From Clostridia bacterium (GTDB lineage Bacteria > Bacillota > Clostridia > Oscillospirales > QAKW01), in contig JAFSCX010000049.1 of assembly GCA_017436525.1 (NCBI GenBank), positions 1 to 59,124 on the forward strand: a stretch of 59,124 bases of DNA, read 5' to 3'. This document shows positions 16,688 through 25,937 of this stretch, in pieces; within the stretch, counting starts at the first letter, position 1, and each line of letters opens with the position of its first letter. Position numbers and translations under genes: made by a program. The notes beneath the pieces are model-generated. The model worked only from the letters and a program-made list of their open reading frames with translations, did not search any database and was not told where the DNA came from.

Positions 16688-17514
16688 TATTTATGCTTCC
16701 CTTTTTTACGAAGAAGATCTAATATAACGTCCGGATTATTGCAGGTAATAAGAGTGGCTCCGCGATCAATAGCCATATCGACTGTTGCCTCATCTTTAAC
16801 GGCAGCGCCCGCCCAAGGCTCAACACCCAATGACGCGCAATAATCGAATTCTTCCTTTGTTGCAATATTTACAGGGTTCCAAAAACTGCGAGACATACAG
16901 CAGCAATAAGCATATTCAAAGGGATCGCGAGTCAATTCGCTCAAATGGGCCACAGGGTAATAGATATGCTGGCGGTATTTCTTTCCATAGTGGTCGTTGA
17001 TATACTCATGAAGCTTTCCGCTGAAAGTATTAATAACAACGCGGTCTGAAAATCCGTAATCATCAATTATTTTTAACACACGATCGCAGACCTCATATGC
17101 AATTTCTTTTTTTCCATCAACATTCTCTTTTCTGTAGTTAAACGGATATTCTTTCAACTCAATATCAAGGGTCATTGTCGGATGATCTTTGATCAATTCC
17201 ATAAATTCAATTAAAGTGGGAATTTTTACGCCCTTGAATTGCTCTCCCGCCTTAATTCCCGCATCAAGCTCCCTTAATTCGCATAAAGTAAAATCTTTTA
17301 CTAAACCATGACCATTGGTTGTCCTGTCGACCATAGCGTCGTGAATCAATACAAGCTCTCCGTCTTTGGTGATCCGCACATCTGTTTCAAGCTGATCAAC
17401 GCCTAAATCGATTGCTTTTTGGAAAGCAATCATCGTATTTTCGGGATATTTATCTGACCAACCTCTGTGAGCTGCTACATAAATGTTTTCTTTGCTTTGA
17501 TTCCAATAATTCAT
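16687..17514 (-). CDS. Glycerophosphodiester phosphodiesterase
   Basis: A 275-residue cytoplasmic GDPD-fold enzyme that should split glycerophosphodiesters from phospholipid turnover into glycerol 3-phosphate and an alcohol. The catalytic pair is in AAHRGWSDKYPENT and LIHDAMVDRTTNGHG, the metal ligands in QLETDVRITKDG, and DIELKEYP is the central acidic strand. Length fits the family, and no signal peptide is seen. It follows the cysteine synthase gene by 17 bases and overlaps the TPR gene by one base. Two unusual cysteine-rich words (YAYCCCMSR) occur near residue 200. Confidence 0.9.
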   Translation of the reverse strand: MNYWNQSKENIYVAAHRGWSDKYPENTMIAFQKAIDLGVDQLETDVRITKDGELVLIHDAMVDRTTNGHGLVKDFTLCELRELDAGIKAGEQFKGVKIPTLIEFMELIKDHPTMTLDIELKEYPFNYRKENVDGKKEIAYEVCDRVLKIIDDYGFSDRVVINTFSGKLHEYINDHYGKKYRQHIYYPVAHLSELTRDPFEYAYCCCMSRSFWNPVNIATKEEFDYCASLGVEPWAGAAVKDEATVDMAIDRGATLITCNNPDVILDLLRKKGKHK

Positions 17515-17531
17515 TTGATCGACTCCTTCAG

Positions 17532-18461
17532 TTAATCTTCAAAAAGCGGTGTTGAAAAATAACGCTCTGCGGTATCCGGCAAGATGGTAACAACAGTCTT
17601 CCCTTTTCCGAGTTTCTTAGCAAGGCGAAGCGCTGCTGCAACATTCGTGCCGCTGCTGATGCCACACATAATTCCTTCCTTGCGGGCAAGATCCTTAGAT
17701 GCTTGTAAAGCCTCTTCATCTTTGACAATACATACATCATCATAGATCTCTTGATTCAGAATCTCGGGAATAACTCCATCTCCGATTCCCATCTGCACAT
17801 GGGTGCCGATAGAACCGCCGGATAGGATCGCAGCATTTTCGGGTTCTACCGCCCAAATAGTCATATCCGGATTTTCTGCTCTCAAAGTTTCACCAATACC
17901 GGTGATCGTTCCGCCGGTACCGATGCCGGAACAAAATCCATGGATCGGCCCTTCCACCTGCATCAGGATTTCCTTTCCGGTGCCCGAGCGCTGGATTGCA
18001 GGATTGGCGGGATTTTCAAATTGCTGGGGTACAAATACATTTGCATCCTCTTGCTTCATCTTTAAGGCTAATTCCACGCATTTTTCAATGCAGAGGCCGA
18101 TGTTGCCATCATCATGCACCAGGATCACTTCTGCACCATAATGACGCACTAATTTTCTTCGCTCTTCGCTTACAGAATCGGGCATAATGATCTTTACTTG
18201 ATATCCGCGCACTGAACCCACCAAAGCAAGACCGATTCCTTGGTTTCCGCTTGTGGGCTCAACTATGATGGTGTTGGAATGAAGCAGACCTTTTTCCTCG
18301 GCATCTAAAATCATATTAAATGCAGTACGGGTTTTAATAGAACCGCCTACATTCAAGCCTTCAAACTTCACTAAAATTTCCGCATCATCCGGACCGGTCA
18401 TATGCTGAAGCCGAATAATCGGCGTATTGCCCATTGCATCTAAAATATTATTGCAAATCAT
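17532..18461 (-). CDS. Cysteine synthase family PLP enzyme (CysK-like)
   Basis: A 309-residue fold-type II PLP enzyme that probably makes cysteine from O-acetylserine and sulfide. Residues seen are the PLP lysine Lys43 in GGSIKTRTAF, the cofactor and substrate loop VEPTSGNQGIG, the phosphate loop SGIGTGGTITG and the C-terminal ILPDTAERY. The lysine motif is SIKTR where classical CysK has SVKDR, a variant seen in some clostridial relatives. The nearest good ribosome-binding site (AGGAG) is about 15 bases before the ATG, which is long, and no closer start exists. It leads the operon with GDPD, TPR and DUF4037 genes and has its own promoter. Confidence 0.87.
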   Translation of the reverse strand: MICNNILDAMGNTPIIRLQHMTGPDDAEILVKFEGLNVGGSIKTRTAFNMILDAEEKGLLHSNTIIVEPTSGNQGIGLALVGSVRGYQVKIIMPDSVSEERRKLVRHYGAEVILVHDDGNIGLCIEKCVELALKMKQEDANVFVPQQFENPANPAIQRSGTGKEILMQVEGPIHGFCSGIGTGGTITGIGETLRAENPDMTIWAVEPENAAILSGGSIGTHVQMGIGDGVIPEILNQEIYDDVCIVKDEEALQASKDLARKEGIMCGISSGTNVAAALRLAKKLGKGKTVVTILPDTAERYFSTPLFED

Positions 18462-18496
18462 TGATATGTATTTTATCTCCTATATTTTGTTTCATT

Positions 18497-18525
18497 ATTA
18501 TAGCATGAATCAATTAATATTTCAA
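18497..18525 (-). promoter_or_regulatory. Promoter of the cysteine synthase operon
   Basis: On the minus strand TTGAAA (18525-18520) and TATAAT (18502-18497) are 17 bases apart, with TGC directly before the -10 (extended -10). It lies about 35 bases before the start codon. Confidence 0.75.
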
Positions 18526-18551
18526 TACGATAAGCATCTACTTTGAAATAA

Positions 18552-18586
18552 AAAAAATCCAAGTCCAAAAAGGACTTGGATTTTTT
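18552..18586 (-). terminator. Terminator directly after tRNA-Leu
   Basis: A 15-bp inverted repeat with core TCCAAGTCC / GGACTTGGA and a 5-base loop begins at the last base of the tRNA CCA end. T runs are present on both strands. Confidence 0.9.
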
Positions 18587-18672
18587 GGTGCCGGTGGCCG
18601 GACTCGAACCGGCACGGTGTCGCCACCGGTGGATTTTGAGTCCACTACGTCTGCCAATTCCATCACACCGGC
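18586..18672 (-). tRNA. tRNA-Leu (anticodon CAA)
   Basis: An 87-base type II tRNA with an encoded CCA end. The acceptor arms GCCGGTG and CACCGGC pair fully, the D-loop has GGCAGAC, the anticodon stem GTGGA/TCCAC encloses the loop CTCAAAA (anticodon CAA, reading UUG), the long variable arm is CGGTGGCGACACCG, and the T-arm holds GGTTCGAGTCC. It has its own promoter and terminator and stands alone. A36/A37 context suits modification by MiaA and MiaB, both encoded in this window. Confidence 0.97.
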
Positions 18673-18692
18673 ATTCATTGAGAACGTTAATC

Positions 18693-18721
18693 ATTATAAA
18701 CCATAGATTCACAAAAATCAA
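18693..18721 (-). promoter_or_regulatory. Promoter of tRNA-Leu
   Basis: On the minus strand TTGATT (18721-18716) and TATAAT (18698-18693) are 17 bases apart, ending 20 bases before the tRNA 5' end. Confidence 0.75.
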
Positions 18722-18735
18722 GTATTATTTTCAAA

Positions 18736-18770
18736 TTAATAAGACCCTTCCAAAAGAAGGGCCTTATTAA
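18736..18770 (-). terminator. Terminator of pfkA
   Basis: A 15-bp stem (18756-18770 with 18736-18750) holding AAGGCCCTTC / GAAGGGTCTT with one G-T pair on the minus strand. It starts two bases after the pfkA stop codon. The following T run is weak. Confidence 0.75.
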
Positions 18771-18772
18771 GC

Positions 18773-19732
18773 TTAAATAGAGATATCGTTGCAGATCTTA
18801 TAAAGATCCATGGGGAACTCTTTTTTCATTGCAAGAGCCTCTTGAATATCATGATCCACGATCTTTTCCTTATGAATACCAACTACGCGATTACTCTTAC
18901 CTTCCACAAGAAGATCTACAGCATAACTACCCATGGTGCTTGCCAAAATGCGATCGCGTGAAGTAGGAGAACCTCCGCGCTGCACATGGCCGAGAATGGT
19001 AGCGCGCGTTACAATGCCGGTGGCTTCCTGAATTTGCTCAGAAAGCTTTTCCGCATGGCCTACCCCCTCTGCTACGATAATAATAAAACTGGATTTCCCC
19101 AAAGCACGGCCGGATTCAATCTTTTTAATTGCATCCTGCACCGAGCTATCAACCTCGGGCACCATAATATAGGTTGCACCGGTAGCAATCCCTGCATGAA
19201 GCGCCACATAACCTGCATGGCGCCCCATAACCTCAACGACCGAGCAACGGTCATGGGAACGCATGGTATCGCGAATACGATCCACCATCTCAGTTACACA
19301 GTTTACGCAAGTATCAAAGCCGATGGTATAATCGGTAGAAGTGATATCATTATCAATTGTACCGGGCAGAGCGATGCAAGGAATCCCGCGTGCAGAAAGA
19401 TCTGCCGCACCACGGAAAGAACCGTCTCCCCCAATTACCACCAAGCCTTCAATTCCATTATCCCTGCAAGTTTTGATCGCTTTTTGCATTCCCTCTTCAG
19501 TGCAGAATTCCTTGCTTCTTGCAGAATAAAGCATGGTACCGCCATCCTGCAGAATATTTGAAACCGAACGAGCGTTCATTTCAAAAAGCTCACCGGCAAT
19601 CAAACCGGCATAACCTCTGCGTACACCTACAACCTCAAGACCTTTGGAAATAGCGGTACGGGTAACGGCGCGAATCGCTGCATTCATACCCGGCGCATCT
19701 CCGCCGCTGGTTAAAATACCTATTTTCTTCAT
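18773..19732 (-). CDS. pfkA: ATP-dependent 6-phosphofructokinase
   Basis: A 319-residue bacterial-type PfkA that phosphorylates fructose 6-phosphate in glycolysis. ATP-binding GGDGS is at 101-105, with Gly after the Asp, which marks the ATP-using and not the pyrophosphate-using type. The catalytic Asp127 is in GTIDND, and MGRHAGY and EGVGH contribute to substrate binding. Length is standard. It follows dnaE by 78 bases in the classical dnaE-pfkA order, and a promoter in that gap lets it be made on its own. Confidence 0.97.
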   Translation of the reverse strand: MKKIGILTSGGDAPGMNAAIRAVTRTAISKGLEVVGVRRGYAGLIAGELFEMNARSVSNILQDGGTMLYSARSKEFCTEEGMQKAIKTCRDNGIEGLVVIGGDGSFRGAADLSARGIPCIALPGTIDNDITSTDYTIGFDTCVNCVTEMVDRIRDTMRSHDRCSVVEVMGRHAGYVALHAGIATGATYIMVPEVDSSVQDAIKKIESGRALGKSSFIIIVAEGVGHAEKLSEQIQEATGIVTRATILGHVQRGGSPTSRDRILASTMGSYAVDLLVEGKSNRVVGIHKEKIVDHDIQEALAMKKEFPMDLYKICNDISI

Positions 19733-19779
19733 AGTTACACCTTCCTTGAACTAATAACCAAAAATTAACACTAACGCGA

Positions 19780-19808
19780 ATTATACACTATTCGTGGAGA
19801 AAAATCAA
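19780..19808 (-). promoter_or_regulatory. Internal promoter for pfkA
   Basis: On the minus strand TTGATT (19808-19803) and TATAAT (19785-19780) are 17 bases apart, within the 78-base dnaE-pfkA gap. Confidence 0.7.
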
Positions 19809-19810
19809 TG

Positions 19811-22800
19811 TTATTTTACCACAATTTCGTCTTTTTTCAGGATTTTACAGAGTTCTTGCAATAAATTTTCTTGAATATCGATGCCGAATCTATTTAAGGT
19901 TGAAAAACTTTTTTGAGTATCTTCAAAATAAAAGATACATTCATGAACACCGGGATATTTTTCCAAAACACCCAAAACCCGATTGAATTCAGCCGAATTT
20001 TGGCTTTTCATCTTCATATAAAGACGCTTGGATTTTTCATTGATTTCCTTATTGGTGGGATATCGCAATTCATCAATCAAAAGTTTTGTGCCGCGAAGTT
20101 CATCCTTTTGCAGCTTTCCCCTTACAAACGCAAATGCACCTTTAACCAAGGATGAGCGCCAGCGTGCATAGGATTTGGGGAACAAAATTCCCTCTAAGTT
20201 CCCGTTGATATCTGAAAGCGCAAGATATCCCATTTCAGCACCATTTTTCGTCTTTACAGATTTGAAGGAATCAATCTGCACAAAGACCCAGATTTCAGCT
20301 CCATCCTCCACTTGATCGGCTGCTACAGACGAAAGAGTGGTAATATCCTTTCGATTATAAATATGCCGATACGGCTCAAAGGGATTATCCGAAAGATGAA
20401 GACCAAGCATTTCCTTCTCAAAGGCAAGCTTTTCTGCCTTCTCAAATTCTTCTTGCGGCTCCTTGAAAAAGCGCGAACCGAAATCATTGGTACTCTCTTG
20501 ATCCGAAAAGAAGGATAATTGCCCTTCTACCTGGTTGCGCTTTTCATCCGAAATGCAATCAAACAATTGCTCAAATACCATAGTAAGGTGCCTTCTTGAA
20601 TATTTGAAACAATCAAACACCCCGCATTTGATCATACTTTCTATGGCGCGATTATTAATATCTAAATCACATACACGATTGGCAAAATCCGTAAAATCGC
20701 GATATTCTCCATTTTTCTTCCGCTCATCAATAATGTCCTGAAGCATTTTTACTCCAACATTTTTGATGGCAAGAAGACCATAGATAATGCCATGTTCCGT
20801 CGCAGTAAAGGTTGCCTCGCTTTTATTGATATGAGGCGGAAGAATCTTAATGCCGAGCCGCCTGCATTCTTCAATATATTCCACCGTTTTATCGGTATTG
20901 CCAATCACGCTTGTCAGCAAAGCGGCAAGATAAGCGGTTGTATAATGAGTTTTGAGATATGCAGTCTGATAGGCGACCTTTGCATAGCATGTTGCGTGCG
21001 ATTTATTAAACGCATATTTTGCAAAATCAATCATCTGATCAAAGATCTGATTTGCAATCGTTTCATTGATCCCGTTTCTGAGAGCACCGGCAATCACAAT
21101 GTTACCATCTGCATCTTTTTCGCCATGAAGAAAGATTTGACGTTCCTTCTCCATTACATCGCTTTTCTTTTTGCTCATGGCGCGGCGTACCAGATCCGCT
21201 CTGGCATAAGAATATCCGGCCAGATTGCGCACAATCTGCATCACCTGCTCCTGATAGACGATACAACCATAAGTTACCTTTAAGATCGGCTCCAATTCCG
21301 GAGTCAGATAACGCACCTTTTGCGGATTGGATTTATTCTCAATATAAGTGGGAATTGAATCCATCGGACCGGGCCGATAAAGGGATATTACTGCTATAAT
21401 ATCTTCAAATTCAGTAGGTTTTAATCGAGAAAGAACCTGCCTCATTCCGGCACTTTCCATCTGGAAGATTCCAATGGTATTTCCGCTTGCAAGAGTCCTG
21501 AAAGTTTTTTCGTCATTAAGGGGTATATTACGAATATCAAATTGAGGGTTCCTCTTTTGAATCAGTTTTTCGGTATCACGAATAATGGTCAAATTGCGAA
21601 GACCCAGAAAATCCATTTTCAAAAGACCAAGCTCTTCAAGGGTTGTCATGGGGAATTGGGTAACATATGAATCTCCGCTTAACGATACCGGCACAAAATC
21701 GCTCACCTGATGCTCTGTAATGACAACACCAGCCGCATGGGTGGAATTATGGCGGGGAAACCCCTCCAATTTCAGGGCTTGATCCAAAAGACGGCGCACG
21801 GTTTGATTGGTCTCATAAAGCTCTTTTAATGCGGGAACATCGTCGATGGCATTTTGCAAAGTGATGCCTAATCTGAATGGAATCATCTTTGCAACTGCAT
21901 CTACCTGGGCATAAGGAATCGCCATGGCACGGCCTACATCTCGAACCGCTTGCTTTGCAGCCATGGTACCGAATGTAACAATTTGAGCCACATTATCTGC
22001 GCCGTATTTATTGATGACATAGTCGATGACCTGCCCGCGCTTTTCATAGCAAAAATCAATGTCGATATCCGGCATTGTAACACGCTCAGGATTCAAAAAA
22101 CGCTCAAAAAGCAAATCATATTTGATCGGATCGATATCGGTAATCCCTAAGCAATATGCCACAAGAGAACCCGCTGCGCTTCCTCTGCCGGGGCCTACGG
22201 GAATATCATTATTTTTGGCATAGGAAATGAAATCGCTTACGATTAAAAAGTAATCTACATAACCCATATCGCGTATGGTCGATAATTCATAATTCAAGCG
22301 ATCATTCAGTTTATCCGTGATCGCATTATAGCGATTATTCAATCCGGTGCGGCATAATTTTTCGAGATAAATATAACTATCGCTCTCCCCTACCGGAAGA
22401 TCGAATTTAGGCAGATGAAATTTGCCGAATTCAAAATCATAATTACATTGCTCGGCGATGCGGCAGGTATTTTCGATGGCGCCTTCATATGGGGCAAACA
22501 TAGCCGCCATTTCATCCCCGCTCTTAAGATAGAATTCATCGGTCTCAAATCCGGCTGCATCCTCATCATTAAGTGTTTTATTCATTTGGATGCACATCAG
22601 CACCTTCTGAGTATAAGCATCCTCTTTTCTAAGATAATGAGCATCATTGGTGGCGACCATCGGAATCCCTGTCTCCTCATGAATCCGAAGAAGACCCGCT
22701 AATATTACGGCATCCTCACGATATCCATGATTCTGAAGTTCAAGATAATAATCATTTCCAAATATAGAGCGATAGCGCAGCGCTTCGGCTTTAGCGCCTG

Positions 22801-23257
22801 CATAATCATCTTGGAGGAGCTTTTGCTGAACCGATCCGCCAATGCATCCGGAAAGGCAAATTAACCCTTCATGATATTGCTCCAATAATTCAAAATCAGC
22901 ACGGGGCTTATAATAAAAGCCTTCAATAAACCCTTTAGATACAATCTTTAATAAGTTATGATATCCGATTTTATTTTTGGCCAATAAAATCAAATGGTAA
23001 TAACGATTATCCAGATCATATTGCTTGTCTGCCCTGCCACGGGGTGCAACATAAATTTCACAACCGATAATCGGCTTTATCCCCTCTTTTTTGCAAGCTT
23101 TATAAAAATCCACCGCACCATACAGTACACCGTGATCCGTGATCGCAAGGGCGCACTGACCTAAAGCCTTTGCTTGAGCGGGCGCTTCGCTGATCTTGCA
23201 AGCGCCGTCGAGAAGGCTATACTCGGTATGAAGATGCAGGTGAACAAAATCTTTCAT
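19811..23257 (-). CDS. dnaE: DNA polymerase III subunit alpha, DnaE type
   Basis: A 1148-residue C-family polymerase. In PolC-containing Gram-positives DnaE extends RNA primers on the lagging strand before PolC takes over. The N-terminal PHP domain starts with FVHLHLHTEYSLLDG (His at 6, 8 and 10). The polymerase core has GPGRGSAAGS (355-364) and two catalytic aspartates in PDIDIDF (396-402). Helix-hairpin-helix and OB-fold regions follow in the last third. No exonuclease domain is present, as is normal for DnaE. Its start codon overlaps the whiA stop (ATGA). Confidence 0.97.
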   Translation of the reverse strand: MKDFVHLHLHTEYSLLDGACKISEAPAQAKALGQCALAITDHGVLYGAVDFYKACKKEGIKPIIGCEIYVAPRGRADKQYDLDNRYYHLILLAKNKIGYHNLLKIVSKGFIEGFYYKPRADFELLEQYHEGLICLSGCIGGSVQQKLLQDDYAGAKAEALRYRSIFGNDYYLELQNHGYREDAVILAGLLRIHEETGIPMVATNDAHYLRKEDAYTQKVLMCIQMNKTLNDEDAAGFETDEFYLKSGDEMAAMFAPYEGAIENTCRIAEQCNYDFEFGKFHLPKFDLPVGESDSYIYLEKLCRTGLNNRYNAITDKLNDRLNYELSTIRDMGYVDYFLIVSDFISYAKNNDIPVGPGRGSAAGSLVAYCLGITDIDPIKYDLLFERFLNPERVTMPDIDIDFCYEKRGQVIDYVINKYGADNVAQIVTFGTMAAKQAVRDVGRAMAIPYAQVDAVAKMIPFRLGITLQNAIDDVPALKELYETNQTVRRLLDQALKLEGFPRHNSTHAAGVVITEHQVSDFVPVSLSGDSYVTQFPMTTLEELGLLKMDFLGLRNLTIIRDTEKLIQKRNPQFDIRNIPLNDEKTFRTLASGNTIGIFQMESAGMRQVLSRLKPTEFEDIIAVISLYRPGPMDSIPTYIENKSNPQKVRYLTPELEPILKVTYGCIVYQEQVMQIVRNLAGYSYARADLVRRAMSKKKSDVMEKERQIFLHGEKDADGNIVIAGALRNGINETIANQIFDQMIDFAKYAFNKSHATCYAKVAYQTAYLKTHYTTAYLAALLTSVIGNTDKTVEYIEECRRLGIKILPPHINKSEATFTATEHGIIYGLLAIKNVGVKMLQDIIDERKKNGEYRDFTDFANRVCDLDINNRAIESMIKCGVFDCFKYSRRHLTMVFEQLFDCISDEKRNQVEGQLSFFSDQESTNDFGSRFFKEPQEEFEKAEKLAFEKEMLGLHLSDNPFEPYRHIYNRKDITTLSSVAADQVEDGAEIWVFVQIDSFKSVKTKNGAEMGYLALSDINGNLEGILFPKSYARWRSSLVKGAFAFVRGKLQKDELRGTKLLIDELRYPTNKEINEKSKRLYMKMKSQNSAEFNRVLGVLEKYPGVHECIFYFEDTQKSFSTLNRFGIDIQENLLQELCKILKKDEIVVK

Positions 23258-24144
23258 TTGGATTCCTTTATGCTTTTAGAAATTTCAATAATTTTATTAA
23301 GCTTGCGGCTGAGACTTGGCTTGCTAAGCCTACCGTTGGCCGCAGCCGCAAGTTCTGTAAGGTTCATGGTTGGATTTTGCTTGCGCAATTGAGCAACAAA
23401 AGCAAGATCTTCTGCCAATGAACGAAAGCCAACTGTCTTTTCGATTCGCTCAATGGCCCGCATCTGCTCAACCGCTTTATTCAATGCTTTATCCATGTTG
23501 TAGGCTGCGCAATTATCCATACGATTATTATTATTGTTGGTTTCTTTTTCTATCTTTATGTTCATTAACTCAAATGCACAGGAACGAGCGCCAACCATAT
23601 ACAATAAATTATAGATCTGCTGGCTGTCTTTGAGATATACGACATAATTCGAGCGGCGAACAACCATCTTGCAAGGAATATCCCATTTATTCAATTCAGA
23701 AAGAGTAGATTTTGCTAAGGAATAATAGGGTGTAACCAATTCAAAATGATAGCTGCTTTGGGGGGCGCTGAAATATCCACCACTCAAAACAGCCCCTCTC
23801 AGAAAAGCCGAAAACTGCTTTTTCTTTTGAATAAACAATGGATTGATTGCAATGGGGTCCATGGTAATAGAGAATGCGCGATAAAGACCTTCTAAAGCAG
23901 CATCTTCCATGGTGGCAATATATGCATTCATTGTCTCTTCCATAGAAAAGAATGTGCCCGGAATTTCACTGCAGTGGCTTTGGAGGCGGTTAATCACCAA
24001 TACATTCTCGGTAGTGATTTTAAGCTTATTCGCCTCCAACGATTGCCCAAAAAGGATCATGCCATAAAACTCAGCAAGGCGGCAGGCGGCATCCTTTTCT
24101 TCAATTCTGCAGAGTTCTTCTTTAACCTCAAAACTAAAAGACAT
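23254..24144 (-). CDS. whiA: WhiA DNA-binding division regulator
   Basis: A 296-residue protein with an N-terminal LAGLIDADG-like region and a C-terminal helix-turn-helix (about residues 235-290). The linker word RMDNCAAYNMDKA is characteristic of WhiA. In Bacillus it affects Z-ring formation and chromosome segregation. A strong ribosome-binding site (AAGGAGG) lies upstream. It sits 17 bases after rapZ, whereas in most Firmicutes yvcK stands between them. It overlaps dnaE by four bases. Confidence 0.95.
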   Translation of the reverse strand: MSFSFEVKEELCRIEEKDAACRLAEFYGMILFGQSLEANKLKITTENVLVINRLQSHCSEIPGTFFSMEETMNAYIATMEDAALEGLYRAFSITMDPIAINPLFIQKKKQFSAFLRGAVLSGGYFSAPQSSYHFELVTPYYSLAKSTLSELNKWDIPCKMVVRRSNYVVYLKDSQQIYNLLYMVGARSCAFELMNIKIEKETNNNNNRMDNCAAYNMDKALNKAVEQMRAIERIEKTVGFRSLAEDLAFVAQLRKQNPTMNLTELAAAANGRLSKPSLSRKLNKIIEISKSIKESK

Positions 24145-24161
24145 TCCTCCCGCCTCCTTTC

Positions 24162-25034
24162 TTATTTTTCAATATCGCGGTGAATGGTAGTAACATTATA
24201 ACCCAGCTCTTCAATAACTTCGCTGAGCTTACGGGCAAAGGATACGCTTCTATGCTGCCCTCCGGTGCAGCCAAAGGCAATATTGATACTGCTTCTGCCT
24301 TCGCTTGAAAACAGCGGTAAAGTATAGCAGACATAATCCTTTAGTTTATCAAATAATTCACGGGATTCTTGCCATTGGAATACATAATCATATACCGCAT
24401 CATCAAGGCCGGTAAGAGGCCGAAGATCGGCTAAATAATAGGGATTGGGAAGGCAACGCACATCAAAAAGCATGTCCGCATCCGATTGAGGCCCATGCTT
24501 AAAACCAAAGGACATGATTGTAACAGACATATTATGATTCATGCCGCTGAATTTTTTTGAAATAAGCTCTCGAAGAGTTTTGACCGTAGAGAGCGAAGTA
24601 TCGACAACAATGTCCGCCTCTTCCTTGGCTCGCTGAAGAATTTTTCGCTCCGCTTGAATAGCAGCAGAAATACTGCCACCCGCTGCATTCTCTAAAGGAT
24701 GGCGCCGCCGCGTCTCTTTATATCTTCGCTTCAGCACCTCATCAGAGGCGTCTAAGAACAGCATTCGATAGCTTAATCCGCGCTCTTTGAGTGTATGTAA
24801 CTCTCCATAAAGGGTTTCAAAAAGCTCCCCGATTCTGCAATCCACCACAATGCACAGACGAGTGAAATTTGCGCCGGGGCCGCGGCAGATTTCAATAAAT
24901 TTTGTAATCAAGGAAGGCGGGATATTATCAGCACAGTTATATCCCAAATCTTCAAATACCTCAATGGCACGAGATTTTCCTGCACCGCTCATCCCTGTAA
25001 TTATAATCGTTTGTGGAAGTTTATTCTGCTCCAA
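24162..25034 (-). CDS. rapZ: RapZ/YvcJ-type nucleotide-binding protein
   Basis: A 290-residue P-loop protein with Walker A GMSGAGKS (14-21), the family word NCADNIPPSLI and the C-terminal GCTGGQHRSV. In E. coli RapZ controls the glucosamine 6-phosphate synthase sRNA pathway; in Bacillus YvcJ hydrolyses nucleotides and its role is less clear. The start is TTG at 25034, with GAGGT eight bases upstream; the coding region overlaps the murB end by 14 bases. The neighbours murB and whiA are typical. Confidence 0.95.
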   Translation of the reverse strand: MEQNKLPQTIIITGMSGAGKSRAIEVFEDLGYNCADNIPPSLITKFIEICRGPGANFTRLCIVVDCRIGELFETLYGELHTLKERGLSYRMLFLDASDEVLKRRYKETRRRHPLENAAGGSISAAIQAERKILQRAKEEADIVVDTSLSTVKTLRELISKKFSGMNHNMSVTIMSFGFKHGPQSDADMLFDVRCLPNPYYLADLRPLTGLDDAVYDYVFQWQESRELFDKLKDYVCYTLPLFSSEGRSSINIAFGCTGGQHRSVSFARKLSEVIEELGYNVTTIHRDIEK

Positions 25035-25926
25035 GCTCTCTTACCTCACATTCAAGTTGTACGTCAAATTGCTTTTTAACTTCCTGCTGCACATAGCGGA
25101 TCAACTCTTTTATATCTTTGCAGCTTGCACCGCCTGCATTAATAATAAAACCGCAATGCTTTTCGCTTACCTGCGCTCCGCCAATGGAATGTCCGCGAAG
25201 GCCTGCATCTTGAATCAATTTTCCGGCAAAATACCCTTCCGGCCTCTTAAAGGTGCTTCCTGCGCTGGGATATTCCAAGGGTTGCTTTTCTTTGCGGCGA
25301 TTTTGCAAATCTTCAATAGTTGCTAATATTTCTTTTTTATCACCGGGCTGCAGCTGCAAGCGAGTTTCAATAATCAAATAATCCGGATGCTCTGTAAAAA
25401 AGCTATGCCGATATCCGAATTGATGCCGTTCCCCTTTCAAAATATGAGGATCGCCATTGGAATCCAAATAGCGGGTTTCAATCACGATCTGATCCATTGA
25501 TCCCCCATAGGCGCCTGCATTCATAAAAATAGCTCCACCCATGGAACCGGGGATTCCATAAGCAAATTCCATGCCTGTCAGACCCTCTTTTGCCGTAAAG
25601 GAAGATGCCTTTACAAGACGAACTCCCGCTCCTACGGTCAATACATGATTTTTATCAAGTTGCAGCCTATTAAGACCCTCCGTTTTAAGGATCCAATTTC
25701 TGCATCCATCATCACTGCAAAGGACATTAGAGCCATTTCCGAGGAAAATCAGTTTTTCCCCTTGCTTTTTAGCAAAGCGAATCAAAGCGGTACATTGCTC
25801 CTCAGTAGAAGGATATACCACCATATCCGCTTTCCCGCCGATCTTAAATGTAGAAAGATCAGCAAGGGTAAGATCTGTGCGGTAAATGATTTGATTTTTA
25901 ATCAAAAAATCTTCCAATTTTTTCAT
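25021..25926 (-). CDS. murB: UDP-N-acetylenolpyruvoylglucosamine reductase
   Basis: A 301-residue flavoenzyme that reduces UDP-GlcNAc-enolpyruvate to UDP-MurNAc in peptidoglycan synthesis. FAD-binding words are FLGNGSNVL and GIPGSMGGAIFMNAGAYG, the proton-donor serine is in SAGSTFKRP, and IQDAGLRG precedes the C-terminal domain with HCGFIINAGGAS. This is the type IIb form common in Gram-positives. GAGGT precedes the ATG. It starts 11 bases after polC and overlaps rapZ. Confidence 0.97.
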   Translation of the reverse strand: MKKLEDFLIKNQIIYRTDLTLADLSTFKIGGKADMVVYPSTEEQCTALIRFAKKQGEKLIFLGNGSNVLCSDDGCRNWILKTEGLNRLQLDKNHVLTVGAGVRLVKASSFTAKEGLTGMEFAYGIPGSMGGAIFMNAGAYGGSMDQIVIETRYLDSNGDPHILKGERHQFGYRHSFFTEHPDYLIIETRLQLQPGDKKEILATIEDLQNRRKEKQPLEYPSAGSTFKRPEGYFAGKLIQDAGLRGHSIGGAQVSEKHCGFIINAGGASCKDIKELIRYVQQEVKKQFDVQLECEVRELGAE

Positions 25927-25937
25927 AATTACCTCAT

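Noticed and set aside
18462-18540. T-box or S-box leader before the cysteine synthase gene
   Set aside because: The leader from the predicted transcript start to the ATG is only about 30 bases, too short for a riboswitch.
18986-19561. A 191-codon plus-strand frame opposite pfkA
   Set aside because: Antisense shadow of a well-recognised gene with no start site.
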